Positions 1 through 8,718 of a stretch of 39,214 nucleotides of DNA are shown here, one piece after another; position 1 is the first letter of the stretch, and every line of letters begins with the position of its first letter. The DNA is taken from the NCBI GenBank assembly GCA_903894565.1, contig CAITQP010000003.1, forward strand, positions 1 to 39,214, read 5' to 3'. The position numbers and the translations under genes are program-made. Origin of the DNA: an uncultured bacterium (GTDB taxonomy: Bacteria; Patescibacteriota; Minisyncoccia; Phycocordibacterales; UBA9973). The notes under the pieces were generated by a model. The model saw nothing but the letters and a program-made list of their open reading frames with translations. It had not been told where the DNA came from and did not search any database.

Positions 1-71
1 CAAGGCACCAGCGTAAAATCCTGAAGGATTTTCGCCTCACGCTCGCGCCGCCCTGCTCCGCGAGTGCCTTG
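1..71. repeat. Structured repeat, copy 1 (55-nt core in complementary arms)
   Basis: Eight-base arms (1-8, CAAGGCAC; 64-71, GTGCCTTG) are perfectly complementary and enclose a 55-nt core (9-63). The core contains a hairpin with a 7-bp AAAATCC/GGATTTT stem (15-21 with 26-32) and loop TGAA, plus a second stem CTCGCG/CGCGAG, so it can fold as a three-way junction. The core aligns without gaps to 37737-37791 (46 of 55 bases identical). The left arm starts at the first base of the window, so the element may continue upstream. It lies just before the guaA promoter. No ORF was recognised in it. Confidence 0.75.
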
Positions 72-103
72 CAAAGTGCATTTTAAAAATTTTCTCCGAC
101 TTT

Positions 104-132
104 TTGCCAAAAATACCCTTTGTATGTATAAT
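104..132 (+). promoter_or_regulatory. guaA promoter, predicted leaderless
   Basis: The -35 TTGCCA (104-109), a 17-nt spacer and a consensus -10 TATAAT (127-132) are followed after only 6 nt by the guaA ATG at 139. Bacterial transcription normally starts about 7 nt past the -10, so the mRNA should begin at or next to the ATG, with no room for a Shine-Dalgarno site. This also argues against the longer reading frame opening at 64, which would start upstream of the promoter. Confidence 0.75.
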
Positions 133-138
133 CATTTC

Positions 139-1665
139 ATGGATACAATTCTCATCTTAGATTTTGGAGGTCAGTCGTGCCATCTTATTTCCCGTCGTTT
201 GCGTGACTTTGGCGTCTACGCCGAAGTGCTTCCATCCGATTATTCTGCCAAGGAAATCATGGCTCGTCCCGAGGTAAAAGGAGTCATCCTTTCAGGGGGT
301 GCTCGTTCAGTCTATGAAAAGAATGCACCAGAATTCGACAAGGCCATCTTCGCTCTTGATATGCCACTTTTTGGTATTTGTTATGGTCACCAGCTTCTCG
401 CAAAACAGCTCGGAGGTACCGTTGAGAATGGTACCGTTGGCGAATATGGACAGCAGACACTCTCAGTCACCAAAAAGACAGGACTCTTTGCTGGCCTCGC
501 TTCAAAGGAAAAAATTTGGATGAACCACAAAGATGTTGTGACCAAGATGCCAGAGGGTTTCACTGTTATCGGCAAGACTTCACATTCAGCTATCGCTGCG
601 TACGCATCAAAGGACAACAAGCGCGTTGGCGTACAGTTCCATCCAGAAGTCAGTCATACTGATCATGGTACAGAAATGCTCAAGAACTTCGCCGTGACTA
701 TTTGTAAAATCAAACCGACATACACATCAGCAAATCTCCTCAAAGAAACAATCAAAGAAGCCAAAGATACAATGGGTAATGAACGCGCCGTCATTGGTCT
801 CTCAGGTGGAGTGGATTCGTCTGTAGCGGCTGCACTTGTCGCGCGCGCTATCGGTGAGAACCTCACTGCCGTATATGTCGATACTGGACTGATGCGTGAG
901 GGAGAGACTGACTATCTCCGCAAAGCATTCGGAGACAAGGGTCTCAAGCTCATCATTGTGGATGCTGCCAAAGAATACTTTAGCGCACTCAAAGGTGTGA
1001 CCGATCCTGAAACCAAGCGCAAGATTATCGGGACACTCTTTGTTCGTATTTTTGAACGCGAAGCAAAGAAGACGAAAGCACAGTGGCTCATTCAAGGTAC
1101 GATTTATTCTGATCGAATCGAGAGTGGACTTACAAAGCATTCGGCGAATATCAAAAGTCATCACAACGTTGGAGGCCTTCCAAAAGATTTGGGGCTCAAA
1201 CTCTACGAGCCGCTTCGCGATCTCTACAAGGACGAAGTTCGTACGCTTGCAAAGACGCTGAAGCTTCCAAAAGAAATCACCGATCGTCAGGTTTTCCCTG
1301 GTCCAGGTCTTGCGATTCGTATCATCGGTGAAGTGACTCCAGAGCGCGCAGCGATTGTACGCAAAGCTGGGGATATCATCGAGAGTGAGCTCATGCACAC
1401 GAAACACTGGAAAGATATTTGGATGAGTTTTGCCGTTTTTCTTCCTGTGCAATCCGTTGGAATTTCAGGTGATGAACGTTCGTACAAGCATCCACTCGTT
1501 CTTCGCATCGTCGAATCACGTGATGCGATGAGCGCAAACTTTGCCAAGCTTCCATACGAAATTCTTGAGACAATCTCTACTCGTCTTACAAACGAAATTA
1601 AAGAAATTAACCGTGTCGTGTACGACATCACAAACAAGCCACCAGCAACAATGGAGTGGGAGTAA
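139..1665 (+). CDS. guaA: GMP synthase (glutamine-hydrolysing)
   Basis: Converts XMP to GMP using ATP and glutamine, the last step of de novo guanine nucleotide synthesis, in the cytoplasm. The 508-aa product has the full two-part layout. The N-terminal class I amidotransferase has nucleophile Cys81 in GICYGH and the His168/Glu170 pair in FHPEV. The ATP-pyrophosphatase P-loop SGGVDSS starts near residue 222. The C-terminal dimerisation domain contains QVFPGPGLAIRI and ends in PPATMEWE, typical of the family. The frame is open from 64, but the first 25 residues are unlike any GuaA, and the promoter ends at 132, so ATG 139 is chosen. An ABC transporter gene follows 9 nt after the stop. Family and start are both secure. 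Confidence 0.97.
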   Translation: MDTILILDFGGQSCHLISRRLRDFGVYAEVLPSDYSAKEIMARPEVKGVILSGGARSVYEKNAPEFDKAIFALDMPLFGICYGHQLLAKQLGGTVENGTVGEYGQQTLSVTKKTGLFAGLASKEKIWMNHKDVVTKMPEGFTVIGKTSHSAIAAYASKDNKRVGVQFHPEVSHTDHGTEMLKNFAVTICKIKPTYTSANLLKETIKEAKDTMGNERAVIGLSGGVDSSVAAALVARAIGENLTAVYVDTGLMREGETDYLRKAFGDKGLKLIIVDAAKEYFSALKGVTDPETKRKIIGTLFVRIFEREAKKTKAQWLIQGTIYSDRIESGLTKHSANIKSHHNVGGLPKDLGLKLYEPLRDLYKDEVRTLAKTLKLPKEITDRQVFPGPGLAIRIIGEVTPERAAIVRKAGDIIESELMHTKHWKDIWMSFAVFLPVQSVGISGDERSYKHPLVLRIVESRDAMSANFAKLPYEILETISTRLTNEIKEINRVVYDITNKPPATMEWE

Positions 1666-1674
1666 AAAATAATC

Positions 1675-3525
1675 ATGTTTTCATTTCGAAAGATATTTGG
1701 ATACGTCTGGCCACACATGCGAAAGCATGGGTGGCTTCTTTCGGGTCTATTGTTCATGTTTACACTTCGAATATCGAACGACATCATTCGTCCGCTGTTT
1801 TACAAAAAGATCATTGACACACTTTCTGTTGCTGGTGTTGATCATGGAGCGATCGCGCACCGTTTGTTTGTGCTTGTTGCCATAATCGTTATTTTGAACG
1901 GCTGCGCGGGGCTCCTCGGTCGAATTACGAAATATATGAATATTTCGTTCGAATTGAAAGTCATAGAGCGACTGCGTAATTTTGCATTTGAAAAAATAGA
2001 GAGTCATTCACCAACATTTTTTGCGAATACCTTCGCGGGAAGTTTGGTAACAAAAAGCCGTCGTTTTGTTGGTGCATTCGAAATGATGTTTGATATTTTT
2101 ATCTACAATTTTTGGAATGTACTCGTCGTGATTACGGGAGCATTGATTGTGTTGTTCCAACAATCATTTGTGATTGGAGGTATTTTATTTGGATGGATGA
2201 TTTTGTTCTTGGTGATTGTTACCTTCTTTGTTAAAAAGAAAATTAAATACGATCTCGAGGAAGCACGATATGATTCAAAGATCGGTGGGCGTTTGGCCGA
2301 TGTGTTTGGTAACACAATTGCCGTAAAAACATTTTCGGCTGGAAATCGTGAACGAGTATCGTTTGCGAAACTTGTAGCGCAGACGGCAGAAAAAAGCAGA
2401 ATTGCTTGGCTTTTTGGAAATAAAGTTGATGCTGTTCAGGCTGTCCTCGTCTTTTCTGCACAAGGTATTTTACTTTATACGATGATTCGTTTGTGGCTTG
2501 CAGGAGCAATCTCTACTGGTACTGTTGTATTAACACAGACATATATGGTGATTATTTTTGACCGTATGTGGGACCTCGGGAATTCACTTACGAAATTTAT
2601 GAAATCTGCAGCTGACATGCAGGAGATGGTAGATCTGTTTGAAGTACCGCTTGATATTGCTGATCCAAAAAATCCTGAGGAGCTTCGAATGCATACTGGA
2701 GTTGTTGAGTTCAATCATGTTTCATTTTCATATCCAAACAATCAGTCTGTTTTTTCAGATTTTGAATTACATATTCGTGCCGGTGAACGTATTGGGCTTG
2801 TTGGGCATTCTGGCGCAGGAAAATCAACCATAACAAAATTACTTTTGCGATTTACTGATGTTACAAAAGGCGTCGTTGCTATCGACGGCCAAGATATTCG
2901 AAATGTAACCCAGGACGATTTGCGTAGTGTTGTCTCGTACGTACCGCAAGAACCAGTTCTTTTTCATCGATCACTTCGAGAGAATATTGCGTATGGTAAA
3001 CCGGATGCTGCGCTCGAAGAAATCACAGAAGCAGCTCGTCGCGCACACGCCGATGAATTCATTGCAAACCTGGAACATGGTTACGACACGCTTGTCGGTG
3101 AACGTGGTGTAAAGCTCTCCGGAGGAGAGCGCCAACGTATCGCCATTGCTCGCGCGATTTTGAAAGATGCCCCCGTTCTTGTACTTGATGAAGCAACAAG
3201 TTCTCTTGATTCATATTCAGAAAACCTGATTCAGGAAGCATTCAACGAACTAATGAAAGGAAGAACAACGATCGTAATCGCCCACCGACTCTCTACGATT
3301 CAAAAGATGGATCGCATTATCGTATTGTCAGGTGGTAAGATCGTTGAGGAGGGAACACACAATGAATTGCTCGGTATCGTGGGAGGAGAATATAAACAGA
3401 TGTGGGATTTGCAGGCTGGAGGATTTATCGGAGGCCCTGTCGTGTTAGACGATGAAAATGAAAATCAAGGCGAATTAGATTTTGAAGTTAGGCGAATGAG
3501 CGAAAATAAAAATGAAAATCAATAA
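1675..3525 (+). CDS. ABC exporter half-transporter (permease fused to ATPase), first of pair
   Basis: A 616-aa half-transporter of the MsbA/lipid-multidrug exporter type, in the cytoplasmic membrane. The N-terminal six-helix exporter domain spans about residues 20-310. The ATPase domain has Walker A GHSGAGKST (about 377), signature LSGGERQR (about 481), Walker B VLVLDEATSSLD (about 501) and the H-loop histidine in VIAHRLS (about 535), so it looks catalytically intact. After the ATPase comes WDLQAGGFIGG and an acidic tail. The gene follows guaA by 9 nt and overlaps the next ABC gene by 14 nt, which suggests co-translation and a heterodimer. The substrate cannot be told from sequence; lipid or peptide export is a guess from the family. 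Confidence 0.93.
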   Translation: MFSFRKIFGYVWPHMRKHGWLLSGLLFMFTLRISNDIIRPLFYKKIIDTLSVAGVDHGAIAHRLFVLVAIIVILNGCAGLLGRITKYMNISFELKVIERLRNFAFEKIESHSPTFFANTFAGSLVTKSRRFVGAFEMMFDIFIYNFWNVLVVITGALIVLFQQSFVIGGILFGWMILFLVIVTFFVKKKIKYDLEEARYDSKIGGRLADVFGNTIAVKTFSAGNRERVSFAKLVAQTAEKSRIAWLFGNKVDAVQAVLVFSAQGILLYTMIRLWLAGAISTGTVVLTQTYMVIIFDRMWDLGNSLTKFMKSAADMQEMVDLFEVPLDIADPKNPEELRMHTGVVEFNHVSFSYPNNQSVFSDFELHIRAGERIGLVGHSGAGKSTITKLLLRFTDVTKGVVAIDGQDIRNVTQDDLRSVVSYVPQEPVLFHRSLRENIAYGKPDAALEEITEAARRAHADEFIANLEHGYDTLVGERGVKLSGGERQRIAIARAILKDAPVLVLDEATSSLDSYSENLIQEAFNELMKGRTTIVIAHRLSTIQKMDRIIVLSGGKIVEEGTHNELLGIVGGEYKQMWDLQAGGFIGGPVVLDDENENQGELDFEVRRMSENKNENQ

Positions 3526-5386
3526 CAATTATGTAGCCGTTACGAACCGTGACGTGATCTCTACCTACTGGCAGAGCCTCAAAAAGCGCGCGTGGTTTTT
3601 CTATGTGTCGATTGTCATGATTATACTCGCGTCGGTAATGGAACTTACGTATCCAATTTTTTACAAAAAATTCTTTGATGTGCTTACGGTGAGTAGCCCG
3701 AATCCTATCACTGCGAATAGTCTCGTACATATCATTTTGATTATTCTCGGAGCTCACATCGTTGCGTGGGTCGGTTGGCGTATTTCGACATTCGCTACGA
3801 TTCGGTATCAGGTAGAAACAATGTCGGATATTAAAACAAATGCTTTTGAATATATTGCGGGTCATTCGCAAACATTTTTTGCGAATACTTTTATTGGTTC
3901 GCTCGTTCAGCGTGTCAGTCGTGCTGCGAAAGCATTTGAAACGATTTTTGATAATTTAAGCTGGAATCTTATCCCACTTATTGTGCAGATCGTGGGGTAC
4001 ACAATCGTGCTGTCGATCGAAAAGCCGTTGTTTGCCGTACTGATCGTATCATGGGGAGTGCTATTTATCGCATTCAACTTTTTCTTTGCACGATATAAGA
4101 TGAAGTATGATGTTAAGAAGTCAGAAGCGGATTCACGTACGACGGGAGCGCTCGCGGATGCACTGACAAATCATACGACAATCAATCTTTTTACTGGATA
4201 TGATTTTGAAAATAGTCGGTTCGTTGCGATCTCAAATGATCAGGCAAAAATTACTTCTACCTCATGGAATCTTGGTTGGATCGTCGAGGCCATTCAATCG
4301 GCATTCATCATGGCGATTGAATTTTTGGTATTTTATTTTGGGATCAAATTGTGGAGAGATGGACAGATGTCGATGGGTACGTTTGTGCTCATTCAGGTCT
4401 ACGTCATTTCGCTCTCTGGTTCGCTCTGGAATTTTGGTAAAGTCATTCGTGGATTTTATGAAGCGTTTGCGGATGGAGTGGAGCTTGTTCAAATCTTGAA
4501 AACGCCACACGACATCGACGATGCGCCACAAGCAGGAACACTCACTATCGAAAATGGTTCAGTTGAATTCCGCGATGTTTGTTTTGAGTACGGTAATGGA
4601 CGCATGGTGCTTGATCACCTGAATATTCGAGTGAAGGCAGGAGAGCGCGTAGCGCTCGTGGGTTCAAGTGGTGCAGGCAAGACGACAGTGATGTCACTTT
4701 TGCTTCGATTCCACGATGTGACGAGTGGAGCTGTCTTGATTGACGGTGTTGATATTCGGACTGTTACACAAACAAGTTTACATCATGCGATTGCCATGGT
4801 TCCTCAGGACACCGTCCTTTTTCACCGAACACTTCGTGAGAATATTCGCTACGGCCGAATTGGCGCGAACGACGAAGAAGTTGAACGTGCAGCACATCTT
4901 GCGCATTGTACTGAATTTATCGGCCGACTTCCGCTCGGCTATGATACCTATGTTGGAGAACGTGGCGTGAAGCTTTCTGGTGGAGAGCGTCAGCGTGTCG
5001 CCATTGCTCGCGCAATTTTGAAACACGCGCCACTGCTTGTCCTTGATGAGGCTACGAGTTCACTTGATTCAGAATCTGAAGCACTTATTCAAGATGCGCT
5101 CGGCAAAGTCATGGAAGGACGCACGACTATCGTGATTGCACATCGTCTTTCAACGATTCGAAAAATGGATCGCATCATTGTGCTTGATAGCGGGCGAGTT
5201 GCCGAAGAGGGAACACACGATGAACTGATTCAAAATCCAAACAGTCATTATAAAAAACTCTGGGATTTGCAGGCGGGAGGATTTATGGGTGGTACGATAC
5301 GCAAAAATGAGCAAGAAGAGGAGGAGAAAATAGGGAATCTTGACGACGAAGAAGATGATGATGTAATCAAGCATCCTACTGTTTAA
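3512..5386 (+). CDS. ABC exporter half-transporter (permease fused to ATPase), second of pair
   Basis: A 624-aa paralogue of the preceding protein with the same permease-ATPase order. Walker A is GSSGAGKTT (about 384), signature LSGGERQR (about 488), Walker B LVLDEATSSLD (about 509) and the H-loop VIAHRLS (about 543). It shares the post-ATPase block WDLQAGGFMGG with its neighbour and ends in a highly acidic Glu/Asp tail. The ATG at 3512 lies inside the last codons of the upstream gene, a 14-nt overlap in another frame. Both ATPase sites keep their key residues, so this is not an obvious asymmetric exporter with one dead site. A heterodimer is inferred from the gene overlap; two homodimers remain possible. 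Confidence 0.93.
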   Translation: MKINNNYVAVTNRDVISTYWQSLKKRAWFFYVSIVMIILASVMELTYPIFYKKFFDVLTVSSPNPITANSLVHIILIILGAHIVAWVGWRISTFATIRYQVETMSDIKTNAFEYIAGHSQTFFANTFIGSLVQRVSRAAKAFETIFDNLSWNLIPLIVQIVGYTIVLSIEKPLFAVLIVSWGVLFIAFNFFFARYKMKYDVKKSEADSRTTGALADALTNHTTINLFTGYDFENSRFVAISNDQAKITSTSWNLGWIVEAIQSAFIMAIEFLVFYFGIKLWRDGQMSMGTFVLIQVYVISLSGSLWNFGKVIRGFYEAFADGVELVQILKTPHDIDDAPQAGTLTIENGSVEFRDVCFEYGNGRMVLDHLNIRVKAGERVALVGSSGAGKTTVMSLLLRFHDVTSGAVLIDGVDIRTVTQTSLHHAIAMVPQDTVLFHRTLRENIRYGRIGANDEEVERAAHLAHCTEFIGRLPLGYDTYVGERGVKLSGGERQRVAIARAILKHAPLLVLDEATSSLDSESEALIQDALGKVMEGRTTIVIAHRLSTIRKMDRIIVLDSGRVAEEGTHDELIQNPNSHYKKLWDLQAGGFMGGTIRKNEQEEEEKIGNLDDEEDDDVIKHPTV

Positions 5387-5435
5387 AAGAGCCATTTTCG
5401 TATATACTAGCAGGCATTACTAACTCACATTTTAT

Positions 5436-6659
5436 ATGACTAATCCATTCGAAAACGCATTGATGCAGTTGAAGCGTGCCACAGACGTACAGGCCTTCCC
5501 AGAGGGCTTTATGAAGCAGATTTCAGTACCGAACCGTGAGGTTCGCATTTCTATTCCTGTTGTGATGGACGATGGCAGTACTCAGGTCTTTGAAGGGTAC
5601 CGCGTTGAGCACAACAATGCTCGCGGACCATACAAAGGCGGAATTCGTTACCACCATGACACTGATATTTATGAAGTGAAGGCGCTCGCTTTCTGGATGG
5701 CACTCAAATGTGCTGTCGCAAATATCCCGATGGGCGGTGGAAAAGGTGGAATCACTGTTGATCCAAAGAAACTCTCAAAGACTGAACTTGAAAAACTCTC
5801 ACGCGGATGGGCACGCGGAATGGCTGATATTCTTGGACCAAAGAAAGACGTCCCAGCTCCAGACGTAAATACGACTCCAGAAATCATGTCATGGATGAAT
5901 GATGAATTCATGAAAATCTCTGGTGATACAACTGGGGCAACATTTACTGGAAAGCCCCTCGACAAGGGAGGTTCAGAAGGTCGCGGTGCGGCTACTGGTC
6001 TCGGCGGATGGTATGTCTTTAGCGCGCTTCGTGAGAAATATAATGTTCAGCCAGGATCAACTGTCGTTATTCAAGGATTTGGAAACGTTGGAGGTCACGC
6101 TGCAAGTATTTTCTCTTCGAACGGATACAAAGTCATCGCAACATCTGACTCAAAGGGAGGTATCGTCAAAGAAGATGGTATCGATGTAAAGGCGCTTGAG
6201 GATTGGAAGAAGCAGAATGGAACACTCGCAGGATTCCCAGGATCACGCGTTGTTACAAACGCAGAACTCCTCGAACTTCCATGTGATATTTTGATTCCAA
6301 GTGCGCTTGAAAATCAGATCACTTTTGATAACGCGCCAAAGATCAAGGCCAAGTTTATTCTTGAACTTGCAAACGGACCAATCACCCCAGAAGCGGATGA
6401 GATCCTCTTTGATCGCGGAATTCCAGTTATTCCAGATATTCTTGCAAACTCAGGTGGTGTAACTGTTTCAACATTTGAATGGGAACAGAACATAAAGGGT
6501 GAGCATTGGACAGAAGTTGATGTGAACGCAAAATTGCTTGAAATTCTCAATCGTGAGTCAATCACTATTTATGAGAAATCACTTTCAGCAAAGACTGATA
6601 TGCGCCGTGCAGCCTTCATCGTTGCGCTTGAGCGCATCGCGAAGGAGATGGGGTACTAA
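5436..6659 (+). CDS. gdhA: Glutamate dehydrogenase (Glu/Leu/Phe/Val dehydrogenase family)
   Basis: Reversibly interconverts glutamate with 2-oxoglutarate and ammonium, using NAD(P), in the cytoplasm. The 407-aa length fits the hexameric bacterial/archaeal family. Visible motifs are PYKGGIRYH (substrate loop), ALKCAVANIPMGGGKGGI (with the conserved lysines, Lys103 in GGGKGG), PAPDVNT (catalytic Asp region) and the Rossmann fingerprint GFGNVGGHA. Coenzyme preference cannot be read with confidence. A TATACT at 5403-5408 is a plausible -10 about 27 nt before the ATG, but no good -35 is seen. No Shine-Dalgarno sequence precedes the ATG. A strong hairpin terminator follows at 6673, so the gene is probably monocistronic. 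Confidence 0.95.
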   Translation: MTNPFENALMQLKRATDVQAFPEGFMKQISVPNREVRISIPVVMDDGSTQVFEGYRVEHNNARGPYKGGIRYHHDTDIYEVKALAFWMALKCAVANIPMGGGKGGITVDPKKLSKTELEKLSRGWARGMADILGPKKDVPAPDVNTTPEIMSWMNDEFMKISGDTTGATFTGKPLDKGGSEGRGAATGLGGWYVFSALREKYNVQPGSTVVIQGFGNVGGHAASIFSSNGYKVIATSDSKGGIVKEDGIDVKALEDWKKQNGTLAGFPGSRVVTNAELLELPCDILIPSALENQITFDNAPKIKAKFILELANGPITPEADEILFDRGIPVIPDILANSGGVTVSTFEWEQNIKGEHWTEVDVNAKLLEILNRESITIYEKSLSAKTDMRRAAFIVALERIAKEMGY

Positions 6660-6672
6660 TACGAAATGTGAG

Positions 6673-6710
6673 AAAATGCGCGGTCGCCCTTCGGGCGACC
6701 GCGCATTTTT
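6673..6710 (+). terminator. Strong intrinsic terminator after gdhA
   Basis: A perfect 17-bp inverted repeat (6673-6689 with 6693-6709), GC-rich in its upper part (GCGCGGTCGCCC), closes a TTC triloop and ends in a T run to 6710. A-rich bases on the 5' arm make it potentially bidirectional. It begins 13 nt after the gdhA stop. Confidence 0.93.
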
Positions 6711-6750
6711 CATACCCACCCACTTACTTTCCCGATTTGAAAGCAAGGCG

Positions 6751-6765
6751 TATACTACATATACT
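6751..6765 (+). promoter_or_regulatory. Candidate -10 elements before the 6766 membrane protein
   Basis: TATACT occurs twice, at 6751-6756 (9 nt before the ATG) and 6760-6765 (touching the ATG). A TTGAAA at 6737-6742 is 17 nt from the second copy but would place the transcript start inside the gene. The first copy fits the leaderless spacing seen elsewhere but has no clear -35. Which one is used cannot be decided here. Confidence 0.45.
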
Positions 6766-7185
6766 ATGGAAAACCTACCAAAAGCATCCAAATGGCAGAT
6801 TATTAATCGTCATTATTACGGCAACGTAGTGCGAGGTATCTTTGTCCTTGTTGGACTCATGATGCTCGCTACGTTCCCATTCTTTAATGATCTCGTTCCT
6901 GTGCCGCTCTGGCTCTCAATTGGTATCATTGCTATGCTTGCCGTGTTTGGCGGGTTGCTCAATCCTGCACAGCGCTGGATACTCGTGGTGAATACTATTT
7001 TGCCGGTTGTCGGACTTATTGTTTTTCAGTACGAGGCTGCGTATGCATACGCACATATTCCTGTAACTGAGACACGTCGTGTTGCATTCTTTTGGGCCAA
7101 TGAGATCGTGTCGCTTTTGTTCTTCATCGCTACATATCTTGCCGTCAAAACTGCTCGTGGCCGTTTTGTCGAGGAGGTAGAATAG
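6766..7185 (+). CDS. Small multi-pass membrane protein, unknown function
   Basis: I do not recognise the family. The 139-aa product has a short polar N-terminus (MENLPKASKW) and then about four hydrophobic segments: roughly residues 22-40, 46-62, 68-85 and 107-126. It ends in a charged tail (RGRFVEEVE). It looks like an inner-membrane protein without a cleavable signal peptide. The open frame extends upstream to 6538, inside gdhA and through its terminator, so ATG 6766 is chosen. It sits alone between the gdhA terminator and the ATPase gene at 7212. Confidence 0.8.
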   Translation: MENLPKASKWQIINRHYYGNVVRGIFVLVGLMMLATFPFFNDLVPVPLWLSIGIIAMLAVFGGLLNPAQRWILVVNTILPVVGLIVFQYEAAYAYAHIPVTETRRVAFFWANEIVSLLFFIATYLAVKTARGRFVEEVE

Positions 7186-7211
7186 TCCTGCGTATGGTAT
7201 TCTGTTAAGGT

Positions 7212-8705
7212 ATGGCACGAGCCAATAAGATTCAGATAATCAAATACGCTCCGCCTCCACTCGAGCTTCCAGTCTTTGGGAAAGTTGATGCATCTGAAGT
7301 ATCCTTTATCGGACGCACAAACTATGTCGCGTCACTTGAAGAAAAGAAATTCCTTTTTGGCATCAAGCGTGCCGATCGTCGTCGCCATCTCTATATCATC
7401 GGAAAATCTGGGGTTGGAAAATCCAAACTCCAAGAGCTTTTTGTTCGCCAGGATATCGCGTATGGTCATGGTGTATGCGTGATCGATCCGCACGGAGAAT
7501 TCATTGATGACATTCTCGTTTCTATTCCAGAGAATCGTGTTGAAGATGTTTGTATTATTGACCCTTCAGATGTTGATTTTCCTGCATCGTTCAATCCGCT
7601 ACAGAACGTTGATCCAACATTCAAACACCAACTGACACAAGGACTGATTGAAGTGCTTGAAAAGCAATTCGGTGCCAACTGGACTCCGCGTCTCGAGCAC
7701 GTCTTTCGTTTTACGACGCTCGCGCTCCTCGATTATCCGCACGCTACGATGCGTGGAATGATTTCAATGCTTACGGATCGTAACTATCGTCAAAAGGTAG
7801 TTGAATACATTGAAGACGACATGGTGAAGCGCTTCTGGGCAATCGAATTTGCCGACTGGTCTGAGAAATTCGACACTGACGCGATCATTCCGCTCGTCAA
7901 CAAACTTGGACAATTTTTGTCTGACCCAATGCTCCGCAATATCTTCGGTCAAAAAACAAACAAGATCAATTTGGAAGAAATGATGAATACGCAAAAGATT
8001 TTGCTTATCAATCTTTCAAAAGGAAAAATTGGAGAAGAGAACTCATCATTCTTCGGTGCCATGTTCTTGACCAAGATCAAACAAGCCGGAATGGCTCGTG
8101 CGAAGATCGATGCGAAAGATCGTAAAGACTTCTATCTCTACGTGGATGAGTTCCAAAACGTCGTGACTGATACATTTGAAAACTTGCTGTCAGAGGCTCG
8201 TAAATATGCGATCAATCTCACTATGGCGCACCAATATGTCGGACAAATCCCTGAAAAGGTTGAAGCCGCTGTGCTCGGAAACGTCGGATCGATCATTTCA
8301 TTCCGCGTGGGTGGTGATGATGCTGTGAAGCTCAAGCCTGAGTTCGCGCCGATTTTCGATGTCAAAGACATGATCAACCTCGGAGTTGGTGAATTCTATA
8401 TCAAGATGACGATTGATGGCGAGTCGTACGATCCGTTTTCTGCCGAAACACTCAAAGTACTTCCACCACCATACCCATCGAACAAAGAGCGAATCATTGC
8501 GTCATCGCGACGCAAGTTTGCGATTACGGCAGAAGATGCAAAACGTCTGATCGCCGAAGAAGAATCAACGATCATTCGTAGTGCTCAAGAAAAGGCCGCT
8601 ATCATGCGTAAGGGTGTGAATGAAGGCGGAAGTACGGGTGCGAGCGGAGCGAGCGCCCCACAAGCTTCCGCAAAAGCTGAAGAAATCGCCGAACCATTAA
8701 TTTAA
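7212..8705 (+). CDS. VirD4/TraG/HerA-like ATPase, first paralogue
   Basis: A 497-aa P-loop ATPase of the type IV coupling-protein/DUF87 group. It has Walker A GKSGVGKS (64-71), a VIDPHGEF strand, a Walker B-like YVDEFQN (Asp about 312) and a later AHQYVGQIP block, the usual order in VirD4/TraD-like enzymes that move DNA or protein. There is no N-terminal membrane anchor, so it is probably cytosolic or peripheral. The tail is low-complexity Gly/Ala/Ser. It is clearly paralogous to the protein at 12556, and the two flank the Cys-rich pair. No other type IV secretion genes lie in the window, so substrate and partner are unknown. TATTCT (7198-7203), 8 nt before the ATG, may be a -10. Confidence 0.88.
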   Translation: MARANKIQIIKYAPPPLELPVFGKVDASEVSFIGRTNYVASLEEKKFLFGIKRADRRRHLYIIGKSGVGKSKLQELFVRQDIAYGHGVCVIDPHGEFIDDILVSIPENRVEDVCIIDPSDVDFPASFNPLQNVDPTFKHQLTQGLIEVLEKQFGANWTPRLEHVFRFTTLALLDYPHATMRGMISMLTDRNYRQKVVEYIEDDMVKRFWAIEFADWSEKFDTDAIIPLVNKLGQFLSDPMLRNIFGQKTNKINLEEMMNTQKILLINLSKGKIGEENSSFFGAMFLTKIKQAGMARAKIDAKDRKDFYLYVDEFQNVVTDTFENLLSEARKYAINLTMAHQYVGQIPEKVEAAVLGNVGSIISFRVGGDDAVKLKPEFAPIFDVKDMINLGVGEFYIKMTIDGESYDPFSAETLKVLPPPYPSNKERIIASSRRKFAITAEDAKRLIAEEESTIIRSAQEKAAIMRKGVNEGGSTGASGASAPQASAKAEEIAEPLI

Positions 8706-8718
8706 TTAATTCAATCGA

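Noticed and set aside
1..71. Integron attC site
   Set aside because: The variable-arm palindrome recalls attC, but the conserved outer boxes with AAC/GTT ends are missing and no integrase or cassette array is present.
64..138. N-terminal extension of guaA (25 codons)
   Set aside because: It overlaps the promoter (104-132) and the end of the structured repeat and matches no GuaA N-terminus.
802..1452. 216-codon minus-strand frame inside guaA
   Set aside because: It is antisense to a secure GuaA and has no family features; its openness follows from the codon pattern of guaA.
8628..8665. GC-rich partial palindrome in the 3' end of the first ATPase gene
   Set aside because: Imperfect pairing, explained by low-complexity Gly/Ala/Ser codons; not grouped with the perfect CTTCG palindromes.
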